The notes beneath the pieces are model-generated. The model did no database searches and was not told where the DNA came from. It saw nothing but the letters and a program-made list of their open reading frames with translations. Position numbers and translations under genes: made by a program. 64,000 nt of DNA from CAIWKO01 sp964469155 (GTDB lineage: Bacteria > Bacteroidota > Bacteroidia > Bacteroidales > CAIWKO01), in contig CAYXXU010000005.1 in the NCBI GenBank assembly GCA_964469155.1, positions 1 through 64,000 of the forward strand. The letters run 5' to 3'. Position 1 is the stretch's first letter. Each line of letters begins with the position of its first letter. Of the stretch, positions 35,836 to 44,041 are shown piece after piece.

Positions 35836-36846
35836 ATGAAATTTGAATTGAACATACAAAAACTACTTTTCACTCTGTTGATACTGCTGGCTCCGGCATG
35901 GGTTTCGGCTCAGAATGCAAGTGCATCGGCCACTATCGATACCAATAATGTGTTGATTGGCGATCATATCAATTATTCCTACAAAGCTTCATTCCCCTCC
36001 AAAGCCCTCGTGATTTTCCCGCTTATTGGCGACACTTTAAGCAAGCAGGTGGATGTGATCTCTCTGTCGAAGATAGACACGGTTCTTTCTGCAGATAAGA
36101 AAATGATATCTTATTCCCAAACCCTTAATATCACTTCTTTCGATTCAGGAAGTATTGTGGTTCCCCCTTTGGTTTTCACCTATTCCATGCCGGGCGACAC
36201 CACAAAATTTACTGTCAACACCTTGCCGGTAATACTCAATATTAATACTGTGCCGGTGGATACCACTCAGGCCATTAAAGACATCAAGGCCCCTTTGAAA
36301 GAACCTATAACCCTGAGAGAGATTCTTATCTGGGGCTCGATAATTTTAGGCTCATTACTTTTGATCGCTTTGATCATATTCATTATCCGGAAGCTGAGAA
36401 GAAAAGAAGCTATCATTAATATTTCCTTAAAACCAAAGATCCCTGCCCATGAAAAGGCATTGAAAGAACTTGAAAAGCTGCGGTCGGAAAAATTATGGCA
36501 GAGCGGAAAGATCAAAGAATTTCATTCCATATTGACTGATATCCTGAGGGCTTACATCGAAGAACGTTTTGAAACCATTGCGCTGGAGATGACGACTTAC
36601 GAGATTATCACCTCGCTAAAGCTCAAAATGACCGAAGCGGAAGAACTGAGAAAACTGGAGCAGATACTTACCCTGGCAGATATGGTGAAATTTGCCAAAT
36701 ACAATCCGCTGCCTGATGAACATGACAGCAGCCTGAACAAAGCTGTCGGTTTTGTGGAAAATACAAAGCTGCTGAAAGCCGATGATATAAAGGAAGAGGT
36801 TATGACCGAAGAAACTGAAATTAATAACGAATCAAAAACCGAATAG
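35836..36846 (+). CDS. Bat-operon membrane protein of unknown role
   Basis: The 336-residue protein has a signal peptide (ending AWVSAQ), a periplasmic beta-rich domain (about 25-160) resembling the repeats of BatD, one membrane helix (ILIWGSIILGSLLLIALIIF, about 172-191) and a basic, helical cytoplasmic tail. Proteins of this kind often lie between DUF58 and batA in Bacteroidota. It starts 5 bp after the DUF58 stop and ends 3 bp before batA. Function unknown. Confidence 0.75.
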   Translation: MKFELNIQKLLFTLLILLAPAWVSAQNASASATIDTNNVLIGDHINYSYKASFPSKALVIFPLIGDTLSKQVDVISLSKIDTVLSADKKMISYSQTLNITSFDSGSIVVPPLVFTYSMPGDTTKFTVNTLPVILNINTVPVDTTQAIKDIKAPLKEPITLREILIWGSIILGSLLLIALIIFIIRKLRRKEAIINISLKPKIPAHEKALKELEKLRSEKLWQSGKIKEFHSILTDILRAYIEERFETIALEMTTYEIITSLKLKMTEAEELRKLEQILTLADMVKFAKYNPLPDEHDSSLNKAVGFVENTKLLKADDIKEEVMTEETEINNESKTE

Positions 36847-36849
36847 AAC

Positions 36850-37854
36850 ATGCCATTAACGATACTGTTCATTACTCTGGCAAAGCCCTGGTTCCTGTTG
36901 TTGCTGGTTTTTGTTCCGGCAATGGTGGTATGGTACATTTTAAAAAGGAATACCACAACTACTTCCATTGGCTATTCGGATATTTCTGGCATGCAAAACG
37001 TGCGTCCCACTTTTCGTCAGCGTATGATGCATGTGCCGTTTATTTTACGCATGCTGATCGTTTGTCTGTCGGTCTTTATCCTGGCAAGGCCCCAAAAAAG
37101 TTTCGATAAAAGCGACATCAAGGTCGAAGGCATTGATATCCTGATGGCGCTTGATATTTCTGGAAGTATGCTGGCCGAAGATTTCAAGCCCAATCGTCTG
37201 GATGCTTCCAAAGAGGTGGCAATGCAATTCATCGATGGCAGGCCCAACGATCGTATCGGCCTGGTAATTTTTAGTGCGGAAGCCTTCATGCAATGTCCGC
37301 TCACTGTCGATCATAAGGTACTGAAATCATTTTTTTCCGAAGTGCAAAGCGGCATGATAACCGACGGAACTGCCATTGGCGATGGTCTGGGTCTTTCGGT
37401 AGCGCATATTAAAAAAAGTACCGCCATCAGTAAGGTCATCATTTTGCTGACCGATGGGATCAACAACACAGGTTCTCTCGATCCCCTCACCGCCGCTGAA
37501 ATTGCAAAGAAATTCGGCATCAGGGTTTATACCATTGGTGTAGGAACCATGGGCAAGGCCCCCTACCCTTTCCAGACCGCTTTCGGCATACAATACCAGA
37601 ATATCGATGTTCAGATCGATGAAGCTTTATTGCAGCAGGTGGCTGAAGCCACCGGAGGAAAATATTTCCGCGCCACCAACAAACAGAAACTGCAGGAAAT
37701 TTATAGTCAGATAGATAAAATGGAGAAGTCGAAGATTGATGTTACCAAATATAACAACCGCCACGACGAATATTTTCTTTTTATGCTGATAGCTCTCGGC
37801 TTATTGTTGATCGAAATTCTTTTACGTTACACGGTTTTCAAAAAAATACCCTAA
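36850..37854 (+). CDS. batA: Aerotolerance protein BatA (VWA domain)
   Basis: The 334-residue protein has two N-terminal membrane helices (about 10-30 and 62-78), a VWA domain with MIDAS motif ALDISGSM (D102) and a C-terminal helix (FMLIALGLLLIEILL). BatA was described as part of the Bacteroides aerotolerance operon. The VWA domain would face the periplasm or cytoplasm depending on topology, which is not decided here. Neighbours are batB (12 bp later) and the bat membrane protein (3 bp before). Confidence 0.92.
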   Translation: MPLTILFITLAKPWFLLLLVFVPAMVVWYILKRNTTTTSIGYSDISGMQNVRPTFRQRMMHVPFILRMLIVCLSVFILARPQKSFDKSDIKVEGIDILMALDISGSMLAEDFKPNRLDASKEVAMQFIDGRPNDRIGLVIFSAEAFMQCPLTVDHKVLKSFFSEVQSGMITDGTAIGDGLGLSVAHIKKSTAISKVIILLTDGINNTGSLDPLTAAEIAKKFGIRVYTIGVGTMGKAPYPFQTAFGIQYQNIDVQIDEALLQQVAEATGGKYFRATNKQKLQEIYSQIDKMEKSKIDVTKYNNRHDEYFLFMLIALGLLLIEILLRYTVFKKIP

Positions 37855-37866
37855 AAGGAGAGAGAT

Positions 37867-38913
37867 ATGGTTGAGTTTGATCATTTGATATTTTTAAGCG
37901 GGCTGGCAGCTATTCCTTTGCTGGTTCTGGTGTTTTTATGGATGTTGCGGAGCCGGAAGAAAGCCATTCAGAAATTCGGCAACACCAGCCTGGTTCAGCA
38001 ACTGATATCTGATTTGTCGACTGGCAGGCCCGTACTGAAATTTGTTTTGTTATCAGTGGCTTTCATGCTATTGATTTTCGCCGTTGTCAACCTTAAAATT
38101 GGTTCAAAACTTGACAAGACCAAACGCAAAGGGGTTGATATCATCATTGCCCTAGATGTTTCTAACAGTATGCTGGCTCAGGATATTAAACCCAGCCGCA
38201 TCCAAAGGGCGCAAATGGCCATATCGAAACTGATTGACAAATTTGAGGAGGATCAGATAGGCATTGTGGTGTTTGCCGGAAAAGCACAGGTGTTGTTACC
38301 CATAACCACCGATTATGCTACAGCAAAAACGATGACCATGAGCGCCAACCCGGATATTATTCCCACACAGGGTACCGCCATTGGTGAGGCCATCAATACA
38401 GCCACCGTTTCTTTCGACAAGAACAGTAAAAACAAAAAGGCCATTATCCTGATCACTGATGGAGAAAATCATGAAGACGAAGCCTTGCCGGCCGTTCAAA
38501 ATGCGGTGAAAGACGGATTGATAGTGCACACCATCGGTATGGGTTCGGAATATGGAGGCCCAATACCTATTGGCATGAAGGGTTTCAACATCGAATACAA
38601 GAAAGACAGGGAAGGCAATACCGTGGTTACGAAACTGAACGAACCTATGTTGAAACAAATTGCTGCGGCTGGCAAAGGCATCTATGTCAGGGCTTCTACC
38701 AACGATGCCGGGCTGAACGCTGTATTCAATGAGATCAATAAAATGGAAAAGAAGGAATTCGAAGCCAAAACCTTCTCCGATTATACCAACACTTATCCTT
38801 ATTTTGTAGGGTTGGGTTTGCTGCTGCTGGTGCTGGAGTTTTTTATTTTTGAAAGAAAAACCCGCCTCACCCGCAACCTCGACTTCTTTGGTAAAAAACG
38901 CATCTTAAAGTAA
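37867..38913 (+). CDS. batB: Aerotolerance protein BatB (VWA domain)
   Basis: The 348-residue protein has the same layout as BatA: two N-terminal membrane helices, a VWA domain with MIDAS motif IALDVSNSM (D97) and a C-terminal helix (VGLGLLLLVLEFFIF). It is a paralogue of batA. A good ribosome-binding sequence (AAAGGAGAGAG) precedes the ATG, unusual for this phylum. The next gene starts 5 bp after the stop. Confidence 0.92.
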   Translation: MVEFDHLIFLSGLAAIPLLVLVFLWMLRSRKKAIQKFGNTSLVQQLISDLSTGRPVLKFVLLSVAFMLLIFAVVNLKIGSKLDKTKRKGVDIIIALDVSNSMLAQDIKPSRIQRAQMAISKLIDKFEEDQIGIVVFAGKAQVLLPITTDYATAKTMTMSANPDIIPTQGTAIGEAINTATVSFDKNSKNKKAIILITDGENHEDEALPAVQNAVKDGLIVHTIGMGSEYGGPIPIGMKGFNIEYKKDREGNTVVTKLNEPMLKQIAAAGKGIYVRASTNDAGLNAVFNEINKMEKKEFEAKTFSDYTNTYPYFVGLGLLLLVLEFFIFERKTRLTRNLDFFGKKRILK

Positions 38914-38917
38914 TGAT

Positions 38918-39640
38918 ATGAAAATGCGAAAAAACAGTTGTCAAAATATATCAGCAAAGCTCCGGGGAATCATGTTTGCGTTAGTGCTTTTGGTTTTTTA
39001 CTTTTCATATGCCCCGGTTTTCGGACAAAAAGCCGTGAAAGAACTACGTGCCGGAAACAGCCTGTACGAAAAGGGCGATTATAAAGCAGCCGAAATCAGC
39101 TACCGCAAGTCGCTCGAAAATCAGAACGATTATAACAAGGCCCTGTTTAACCTCGGCGATGCCATGTATAAACAGCAGAAATACGATGAATCCACCAAAA
39201 TATTCCAGAGCCTGACCGAAGCCAACATTTCGAAAGATATGGCCGCCAAAGCTTATCACAACATGGGTAATAGCCTGCTGCAGCAGAAAAAATACCAGGA
39301 AAGCATTGATGCCTATAAAAATGCCCTGAAACAAAAACCCAACGATGTTGAAACCAAATACAATCTCGAATACGCCAAAAAGAAGATGATCCAGCAGCAA
39401 CAGCAGCAACAGCAACAAAATAATAAAGATCAGCAGAAACAGGACCAGCAGAAGCAGCAACAACAAAAACAGGATCAAAAGAAAGACGACAAGAACCAGC
39501 AGAACAAACAAAACCAGATTTCAAAACAGGATGCCGAACGTATGCTGAACGCCCTGCAGAACAAAGAAAAGAACCTGCTCGAAAAACAAAAGAAAGAAGA
39601 CCAAAACAACGGCAATAGTTCCATTGAGAAAGACTGGTAA
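38918..39640 (+). CDS. batC: Aerotolerance protein BatC (TPR protein, Gln-rich tail)
   Basis: The 240-residue protein has a signal/anchor segment (about 15-32), two to three TPR repeats (RAGNSLYEKGDYKAAEISY, LFNLGDAMYKQQKYDEST, AYHNMGNSLLQQKKYQES) and a Gln/Lys-rich low-complexity tail of about 60 residues. It is probably periplasmic and a scaffold for other Bat proteins. The CAG/CAA-rich tail DNA can change length by slippage. Confidence 0.9.
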   Translation: MKMRKNSCQNISAKLRGIMFALVLLVFYFSYAPVFGQKAVKELRAGNSLYEKGDYKAAEISYRKSLENQNDYNKALFNLGDAMYKQQKYDESTKIFQSLTEANISKDMAAKAYHNMGNSLLQQKKYQESIDAYKNALKQKPNDVETKYNLEYAKKKMIQQQQQQQQQNNKDQQKQDQQKQQQQKQDQKKDDKNQQNKQNQISKQDAERMLNALQNKEKNLLEKQKKEDQNNGNSSIEKDW

Positions 39641-39661
39641 AATCTATAAGGTATAAACGAT

Positions 39662-41542
39662 ATGAAAAGAACCCTATACTTCGCTTTGTTTTTTCTGGCG
39701 GTGCTCTTTACGGCACATCCGTTTTTTTCATACGCGCAGAAACTAACAGCAACCGCCAATTCCACCAGCATCGGCCTCAACAATTCCGTTCAGGTTACTT
39801 ATTCCCTTTCGGGCGGGACCAGCGAAAGTTTTCAGCAACCTTCCTTCACGGGCTTTACGGTAGTCGGGACCTCCAGAACTTCGGGCGGCGGAATGACCAT
39901 GATCATTAACGGACAGGTGGTTCAGGGAGGAGGCGGAAGCGAAAACTGGATTTACACCCTGGTGCCAGCCAAAACCGGCAAATTTACCATCGAAGCCGCC
40001 AAAGTGAAAGTAAAAGGACAATGGATAGCATCCAATACGGTAACCATTGATGTAACTGCCTCCGCCGCGGCAAACAATAAGCAACAACAAAATCAGCAAG
40101 CCCAACAGACTCAGAAAGCCGATGCTTCGGCCACTGATCTTTTTGTAAAGGCCGTGGCCGATAAGACCAATATTCTGCAGGGCGAGCAGGTAACCGTGAC
40201 CTATAAGATCTATACCAAGGTACCCCTTTCGCAGATCATGATCAAGAAACTGCCTTCGTTTGCCGGATTCTGGTCGACCGAACTGGTGAAACTCGACGAT
40301 AAGACCAAACAATATAACGAGGTGATCAACGGTCAGAAATACGTGGTGGCCGACCTCCGCAAGATTGCCCTCTTCCCTCAGAAATCAGGCAAACTCAGTG
40401 TCGACCCCCTGGAAGTGGAATGTATAGCCCAGATTCAGGTAAAGAGCAAGGCCAACAACCCTTTCGGCAATTTTTTCAACGATCCCTTCTTTAACGATCC
40501 GTTTTTCCAAAACCAGTTCAGCATAGGGTACCAGGAAGTTAAAAAGAACCTTAAATCGGGCGGCCTGAACTTTACCGTGGCCGAACTACCTGCCAAAAAC
40601 AAACCCGACGATTTCAGCGGCTTCGTGGGTTCTCTGGCTTTGGATACCAAAGTGGATAAGCACGAAGTGAAGGCCAACGAAGCCATCAACCTTACTTTTA
40701 CCCTCAGCGGCAAAGGCAACCTGAGCCTGCTCGATAAAATGAACATCGAATTTCCTCCCGATTTCGAAGTGTACGACCCCCAGATCGACGAAAAAATATC
40801 AACCGCCGGAGGCGAAATATCCGGAAGCAAAACCTTCAATTATCTGATTATTCCGCGCACTCAGGGCAACTTCACCCTGAAACCTGTTACCCTGAGCTAT
40901 TACGATAAAAATAAAAGGACCTACATAACCCTTTCCTCTGGCGACATCGCCATCAAGGTGGGTAAGGGCGATGGCAGCGCCGCCACCGTGACCGGAGGCA
41001 GCAACAAGGAAGATATCAAATACATCAACAGCGACATCAAGTTTATCGACAACAAACTGTTTGAGGTGTATCCCAAAGGGCGTTTCTTTTTTGCCTCGCT
41101 GTGGTATTTCATACTGATATTATTGCCGGTGGCCCTCTTTGTTGCTTTTATCGTGCTGATGCGCCGCCGTATCAAACTTCACAGCAACGCCACCCTGCTG
41201 AAACACAAACGGGCCACCAAAATTGCCCTCAAAAGGCTGAAACAGGCCAACACATTTATGAAAGCCAACGACAAGAACAACTTCTATGTGGAACTTTCCC
41301 GGGCTTTGTGGGGCTACATCAGCGATAAGTTTTCCATTCCGCTGGCCAACCTCTCGCTCGATTCGGCCCAGCATACCCTGGCTGAAAAGAATGTTTCGGA
41401 AAACATCCGCAACAAATTCATTGAGATACTCAACAACTGCGAGTTTGCCCGTTTTGCACCCGCCGAAGCCAGTGTAACCATGGAATCCATTTACAACGAC
41501 GCCGTGGCCATCATCAGTCAAACCGAACAAGAACTAAAATAG
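39662..41542 (+). CDS. batD: Aerotolerance protein BatD
   Basis: The 626-residue protein has a signal peptide (ending PFFSYAQ) and a long periplasmic region of Ig-like BatD repeats (SLSGGTSESFQQPSFTGF, YTLVPAKTGKFTIEAAKV, TYKIYTKVPLSQIMIKKLP). One membrane helix follows (about 476-498, WYFILILLPVALFVAFIVL), then a helical cytoplasmic tail. It is the largest protein of the operon. In most Bacteroidota batE follows directly; here a GxxExxY gene and a palindromic element lie between. Confidence 0.92.
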   Translation: MKRTLYFALFFLAVLFTAHPFFSYAQKLTATANSTSIGLNNSVQVTYSLSGGTSESFQQPSFTGFTVVGTSRTSGGGMTMIINGQVVQGGGGSENWIYTLVPAKTGKFTIEAAKVKVKGQWIASNTVTIDVTASAAANNKQQQNQQAQQTQKADASATDLFVKAVADKTNILQGEQVTVTYKIYTKVPLSQIMIKKLPSFAGFWSTELVKLDDKTKQYNEVINGQKYVVADLRKIALFPQKSGKLSVDPLEVECIAQIQVKSKANNPFGNFFNDPFFNDPFFQNQFSIGYQEVKKNLKSGGLNFTVAELPAKNKPDDFSGFVGSLALDTKVDKHEVKANEAINLTFTLSGKGNLSLLDKMNIEFPPDFEVYDPQIDEKISTAGGEISGSKTFNYLIIPRTQGNFTLKPVTLSYYDKNKRTYITLSSGDIAIKVGKGDGSAATVTGGSNKEDIKYINSDIKFIDNKLFEVYPKGRFFFASLWYFILILLPVALFVAFIVLMRRRIKLHSNATLLKHKRATKIALKRLKQANTFMKANDKNNFYVELSRALWGYISDKFSIPLANLSLDSAQHTLAEKNVSENIRNKFIEILNNCEFARFAPAEASVTMESIYNDAVAIISQTEQELK

Positions 41543-41555
41543 GAGGAAAAGAGGT

Positions 41556-41629
41556 AGCCACAGATTCGCAGATTAGAATTGAAAAGGAAATATAACGCAG
41601 ATTGGTTTTGATGCAGATTTGCATCAAAA
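41556..41629. repeat. CGCAGATT-type repeat and hairpin before the GxxExxY gene
   Basis: AGCCACAGATTCGCAGATTA (41556-41575) repeats the word found in the palindromic element at 42051-42239 and near 43163. TTTTGATGCA (41606-41615) and TGCATCAAAA (41620-41629) form a perfect 10-bp hairpin with a 4-base loop. No T-run follows on the plus strand. Confidence 0.6.
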
Positions 41630-41653
41630 CATCTGAAAAACATCAACAAAGAT

Positions 41654-42046
41654 ATGAAGTATTCTGAACAGGATTTTCCCTTGCAAGCTGAAAGCTACCA
41701 GATCATTGGCATTTGCATGGAAGTTCATCGTATCTTGGGAAAGGGTTTATTAGAGGTAGTTTACAAGGATGCCTTGGAATATGAATTTCAGAAAAATAAT
41801 ATTCCATATGCTCGTGAAAAGAAGTATGAAGTCTCCTATAAAGGGACTATTCTTCCACATCATTATTTTGCTGACTTTGTGGTGTTCGATAAAATAATAC
41901 TGGAAGTGAAATCGCAAAAGAAAATTGTTGATGAACATTACAGTTGGGTAATTAACTATTTAGGAATATCCGGATGCCCACTGGGATTGATCATTAACTT
42001 TGGTGAAAATTCATTAATATCAAAAAGAGTAGTATCTACAAAATAA
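41654..42046 (+). CDS. GxxExxY family protein
   Basis: The 130-residue protein carries the signature GKGLLEVVYKDAL (G-x-x-E-x-x-Y) and a core compatible with a PD-(D/E)XK nuclease fold: HHYFADFVVFDKIILEVKSQ, with Asp, Glu and Lys spaced accordingly. The biological role of the family is not established. It sits between batD and batE in the same direction, apparently inserted, and is bordered on both sides by CGCAGATT-type repeats. Such flanks suggest mobility, but no transposase is near. Confidence 0.88.
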   Translation: MKYSEQDFPLQAESYQIIGICMEVHRILGKGLLEVVYKDALEYEFQKNNIPYAREKKYEVSYKGTILPHHYFADFVVFDKIILEVKSQKKIVDEHYSWVINYLGISGCPLGLIINFGENSLISKRVVSTK

Positions 42047-42050
42047 AAAT

Positions 42051-42239
42051 AGCCATAGATTAATAAAAATAGCCGCAGATTCGCAGATTAATTATTAAAA
42101 GAAAAAATGACTTGGAAAGAAATAGGCAATTGGTTATTGGAAAAAGTAATTGAAGATTTCAATTACTTTTTCAATCTGCGAAATTTTTCAGAAAAGAAAT
42201 CTGCGAATCTGCGGCAAAAAAAATTAAGAATCTGTGGCT
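42051..42239. repeat. Nested inverted-repeat element between GxxExxY and batE
   Basis: There are three nested pairs. Outer: AGCCATAGATT (42051-42061) with AATCTGTGGCT (42229-42239), 10 of 11 paired. Middle: GCCGCAGATTCGCAGATT (42072-42089) with its exact complement (42198-42215), 18 bp. Inner: GAAAAAGTAATTGAA (42140-42154) with TTCAATTACTTTTTC (42158-42172), perfect 15-bp stem with a 3-base loop. The whole could fold as one long hairpin in RNA or as a cruciform. A 50-codon frame (42107-42259) runs through it and overlaps the batE start by ATGA; its coding status is doubtful. Confidence 0.8.
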
Positions 42240-42255
42240 TAAAATCAGTAATCCA

Positions 42256-43011
42256 ATGAAAAACATTATCTTTCTTCTTCTCATATTCTTTAGTGGCTTT
42301 TACTCATCCGCTTCGGTCAACAGCGATCTTATTTCTCAGGCTAACGATGCCTATACCCAGAACAAGTTCAACCAGGCCATTGAATTGTACCAAAAGGTAG
42401 TGGCCAGCGGTTTCGAATCCCCCTCCCTCTACTACAACCTCGGCAACGCCTATTTCAAGACCCGCAACTATGCCTCCGCCGTTTTGTATTACGAGAAAGC
42501 CAAAAAGCTCGACCCCTCCAACGAAAAAATAGCTTTCAACATACAGGTCTGCAACGCAAAGATCATAGATAAAATTGAAGAACTGCCCCGCCCCTTCTAT
42601 AAACGCTGGATAGAAGATTTTCGCTTTTGGTTCTCTATCGATGTGTGGGCCGTCGGCAGCGTGGTGTTCCTTTTCGGGTTCTTCTTCCTGATGGCCGTTT
42701 ACCTCATGGCCAATGCTATAGGCAGGCGTAAAATAAGTTTCTGGGCCGCTTTGCTGTTTTTTGGGATTTCACTGGTTTCGGGGGCCAATGCCTACAGCCA
42801 GTATCGCGGCATTCACAATTCGAATCAGGGCATAGTGTTCGAGCCTACGGTGAATGTGAAAAGCTCGCCCGATGCCGCCAGCCAGGACCTTTTTGTGATA
42901 CACGAAGGCACCAAAGTAACCATCACCGATAAGGTTGGCACCTGGATAGAAGTACGTATAGCCAACGGCAGCGACGGCTGGGTGGCGGAAACGGCGGTGG
43001 AGAGGATTTAA
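42256..43011 (+). CDS. batE: Aerotolerance protein BatE (TPR and SH3-like)
   Basis: The 251-residue protein has a signal peptide (MKNIIFLLLIFFSGFYSSAS), TPR repeats (AYTQNKFNQAIELYQKVV, LYYNLGNAYFKTRNYASA), two membrane helices (about 130-150 and 160-176) and a C-terminal SH3-like domain (VNVKSSPDAASQDLFVIHEG, WIEVRIANGSDGWV). This is the BatE architecture. It is the last bat gene, separated from batD by 713 bp that hold a GxxExxY gene and the palindromic element. Confidence 0.9.
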   Translation: MKNIIFLLLIFFSGFYSSASVNSDLISQANDAYTQNKFNQAIELYQKVVASGFESPSLYYNLGNAYFKTRNYASAVLYYEKAKKLDPSNEKIAFNIQVCNAKIIDKIEELPRPFYKRWIEDFRFWFSIDVWAVGSVVFLFGFFFLMAVYLMANAIGRRKISFWAALLFFGISLVSGANAYSQYRGIHNSNQGIVFEPTVNVKSSPDAASQDLFVIHEGTKVTITDKVGTWIEVRIANGSDGWVAETAVERI

Positions 43012-43023
43012 GAAATTCCTGTA

Positions 43024-43149
43024 GGGGCGATTCACGAATCGCCCTCCCATAATATTCATTCTTCAAACTCCAGAGGGGTTTAATATTGGTAGCCACGGGC
43101 AGCGCCCGTGGTTTATAATCTAACCACGAACCAGAAGCCCCAGTGGGGC
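43024..43149. repeat. Cluster of REP-like palindromes downstream of batE
   Basis: Three hairpins lie in a row: GGGCGATTC (43025-43033) with GAATCGCCC (43036-43044); CCACGGGC (43093-43100) with GCCCGTGG (43104-43111); and GCCCC (43137-43141) with GGGGC (43145-43149). Between them CCAGAGGGGTTTAATATT (near 43070) partly repeats CCAGTGGGGCGATATT (near 43140). They are GC-rich against an AT-rich background. A further CCACAGATTCACAGATT word follows at 43164. The rest of 43012-43263 has no gene. Confidence 0.7.
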
Positions 43150-43263
43150 GATATTAAAAAATTGCCACAGATTCACAGATTTCAAATTTAGGAAGAAATA
43201 TTTTACATATCCGTTAGCAGACGGATTACGCTGCGCTAAATCCACGCGATTGGCGGGGAGTGG

Positions 43264-43875
43264 TTATTCTAATTTTAATAATTTTTTTAAATTCGTTCTC
43301 TTAGCTCCCGTATTTCGCTTTTTAAAATAGTCAAGTATTTGATTATTGTTTAAATTATGAGTCATTTTCAAACCATCACAAATTAAACTCAAATACTCAT
43401 TCATGGGCTCATTTTTCTGAAGAATTTCTTTATTGGTAAAAGTCAAAATTGGGAACCCTTTGTAATTGATATCTAATTGAATTATTCTGTTGTAAAAATT
43501 ATAGTTGAAATCGAGCACATTTTTATTTTTAAAGTGTTCAAAATTGATGTTAGTTCTACCTTTTGAATTTTCTTGTGCAAATAAATGCGAAAACTGGACC
43601 TTACTAATCAAATATAGCTTGGCATATGTACAACTTTTAATATTACGTTTTGTTGAAATAAATCCAACACCGTGTAGATTCCAAGTTTTTGATTGTTTTG
43701 CGAAGTAAAACCTCCTATCAATTTTATATGGTTCAAATTGTCTGGGTGGTTCTGTATCTGTCGGGCAAGCATCATACTTTTTTGTTACCCCATTCACAAT
43801 CATTTCACCTCCTCGAATGTATTTCAAGAATCTGTTTAAATCCATATTAGATCCATAACAAGCATACCAAATCAT
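43264..43875 (-). CDS. Gamma-glutamylcyclotransferase-like protein
   Basis: From the ATG at 43875 the product is 203 residues. It starts MIWYACYGSNMDLNRFLKYI, which carries the YGSNM signature of the gamma-glutamylcyclotransferase-like fold, followed by GGEMIVNGVTKKYDAC and FYFAKQSKTWN. The reaction is unknown. A TTG at 43932 would add 19 residues with no family resemblance. It is AT-rich in codon use like the minus-strand genes that follow, and unlike the bat genes. It is the leftmost gene of the AT-rich islet. Confidence 0.65.
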   Translation of the reverse strand: MIWYACYGSNMDLNRFLKYIRGGEMIVNGVTKKYDACPTDTEPPRQFEPYKIDRRFYFAKQSKTWNLHGVGFISTKRNIKSCTYAKLYLISKVQFSHLFAQENSKGRTNINFEHFKNKNVLDFNYNFYNRIIQLDINYKGFPILTFTNKEILQKNEPMNEYLSLICDGLKMTHNLNNNQILDYFKKRNTGAKRTNLKKLLKLE

Positions 43876-44041
43876 ATTTTTATCATTTAAAATAACCGAT
43901 AACTCATGTAAACCGTAATACTTACAATACAAAGCAATCTATTCTTGAGTATAAATTTGCGTTTTCATCCTTTTCATCACTTTCTATTTTTCATTTCAAT
44001 TTGCCATTCGATTGCAAATCAGAGCGAATGCGGAGTAATCA

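Noticed and set aside
39044..39511. Minus-strand leucine-rich membrane protein
   Set aside because: It is the antisense reading of the Gln-rich tail of BatC (CAG repeats give Leu).
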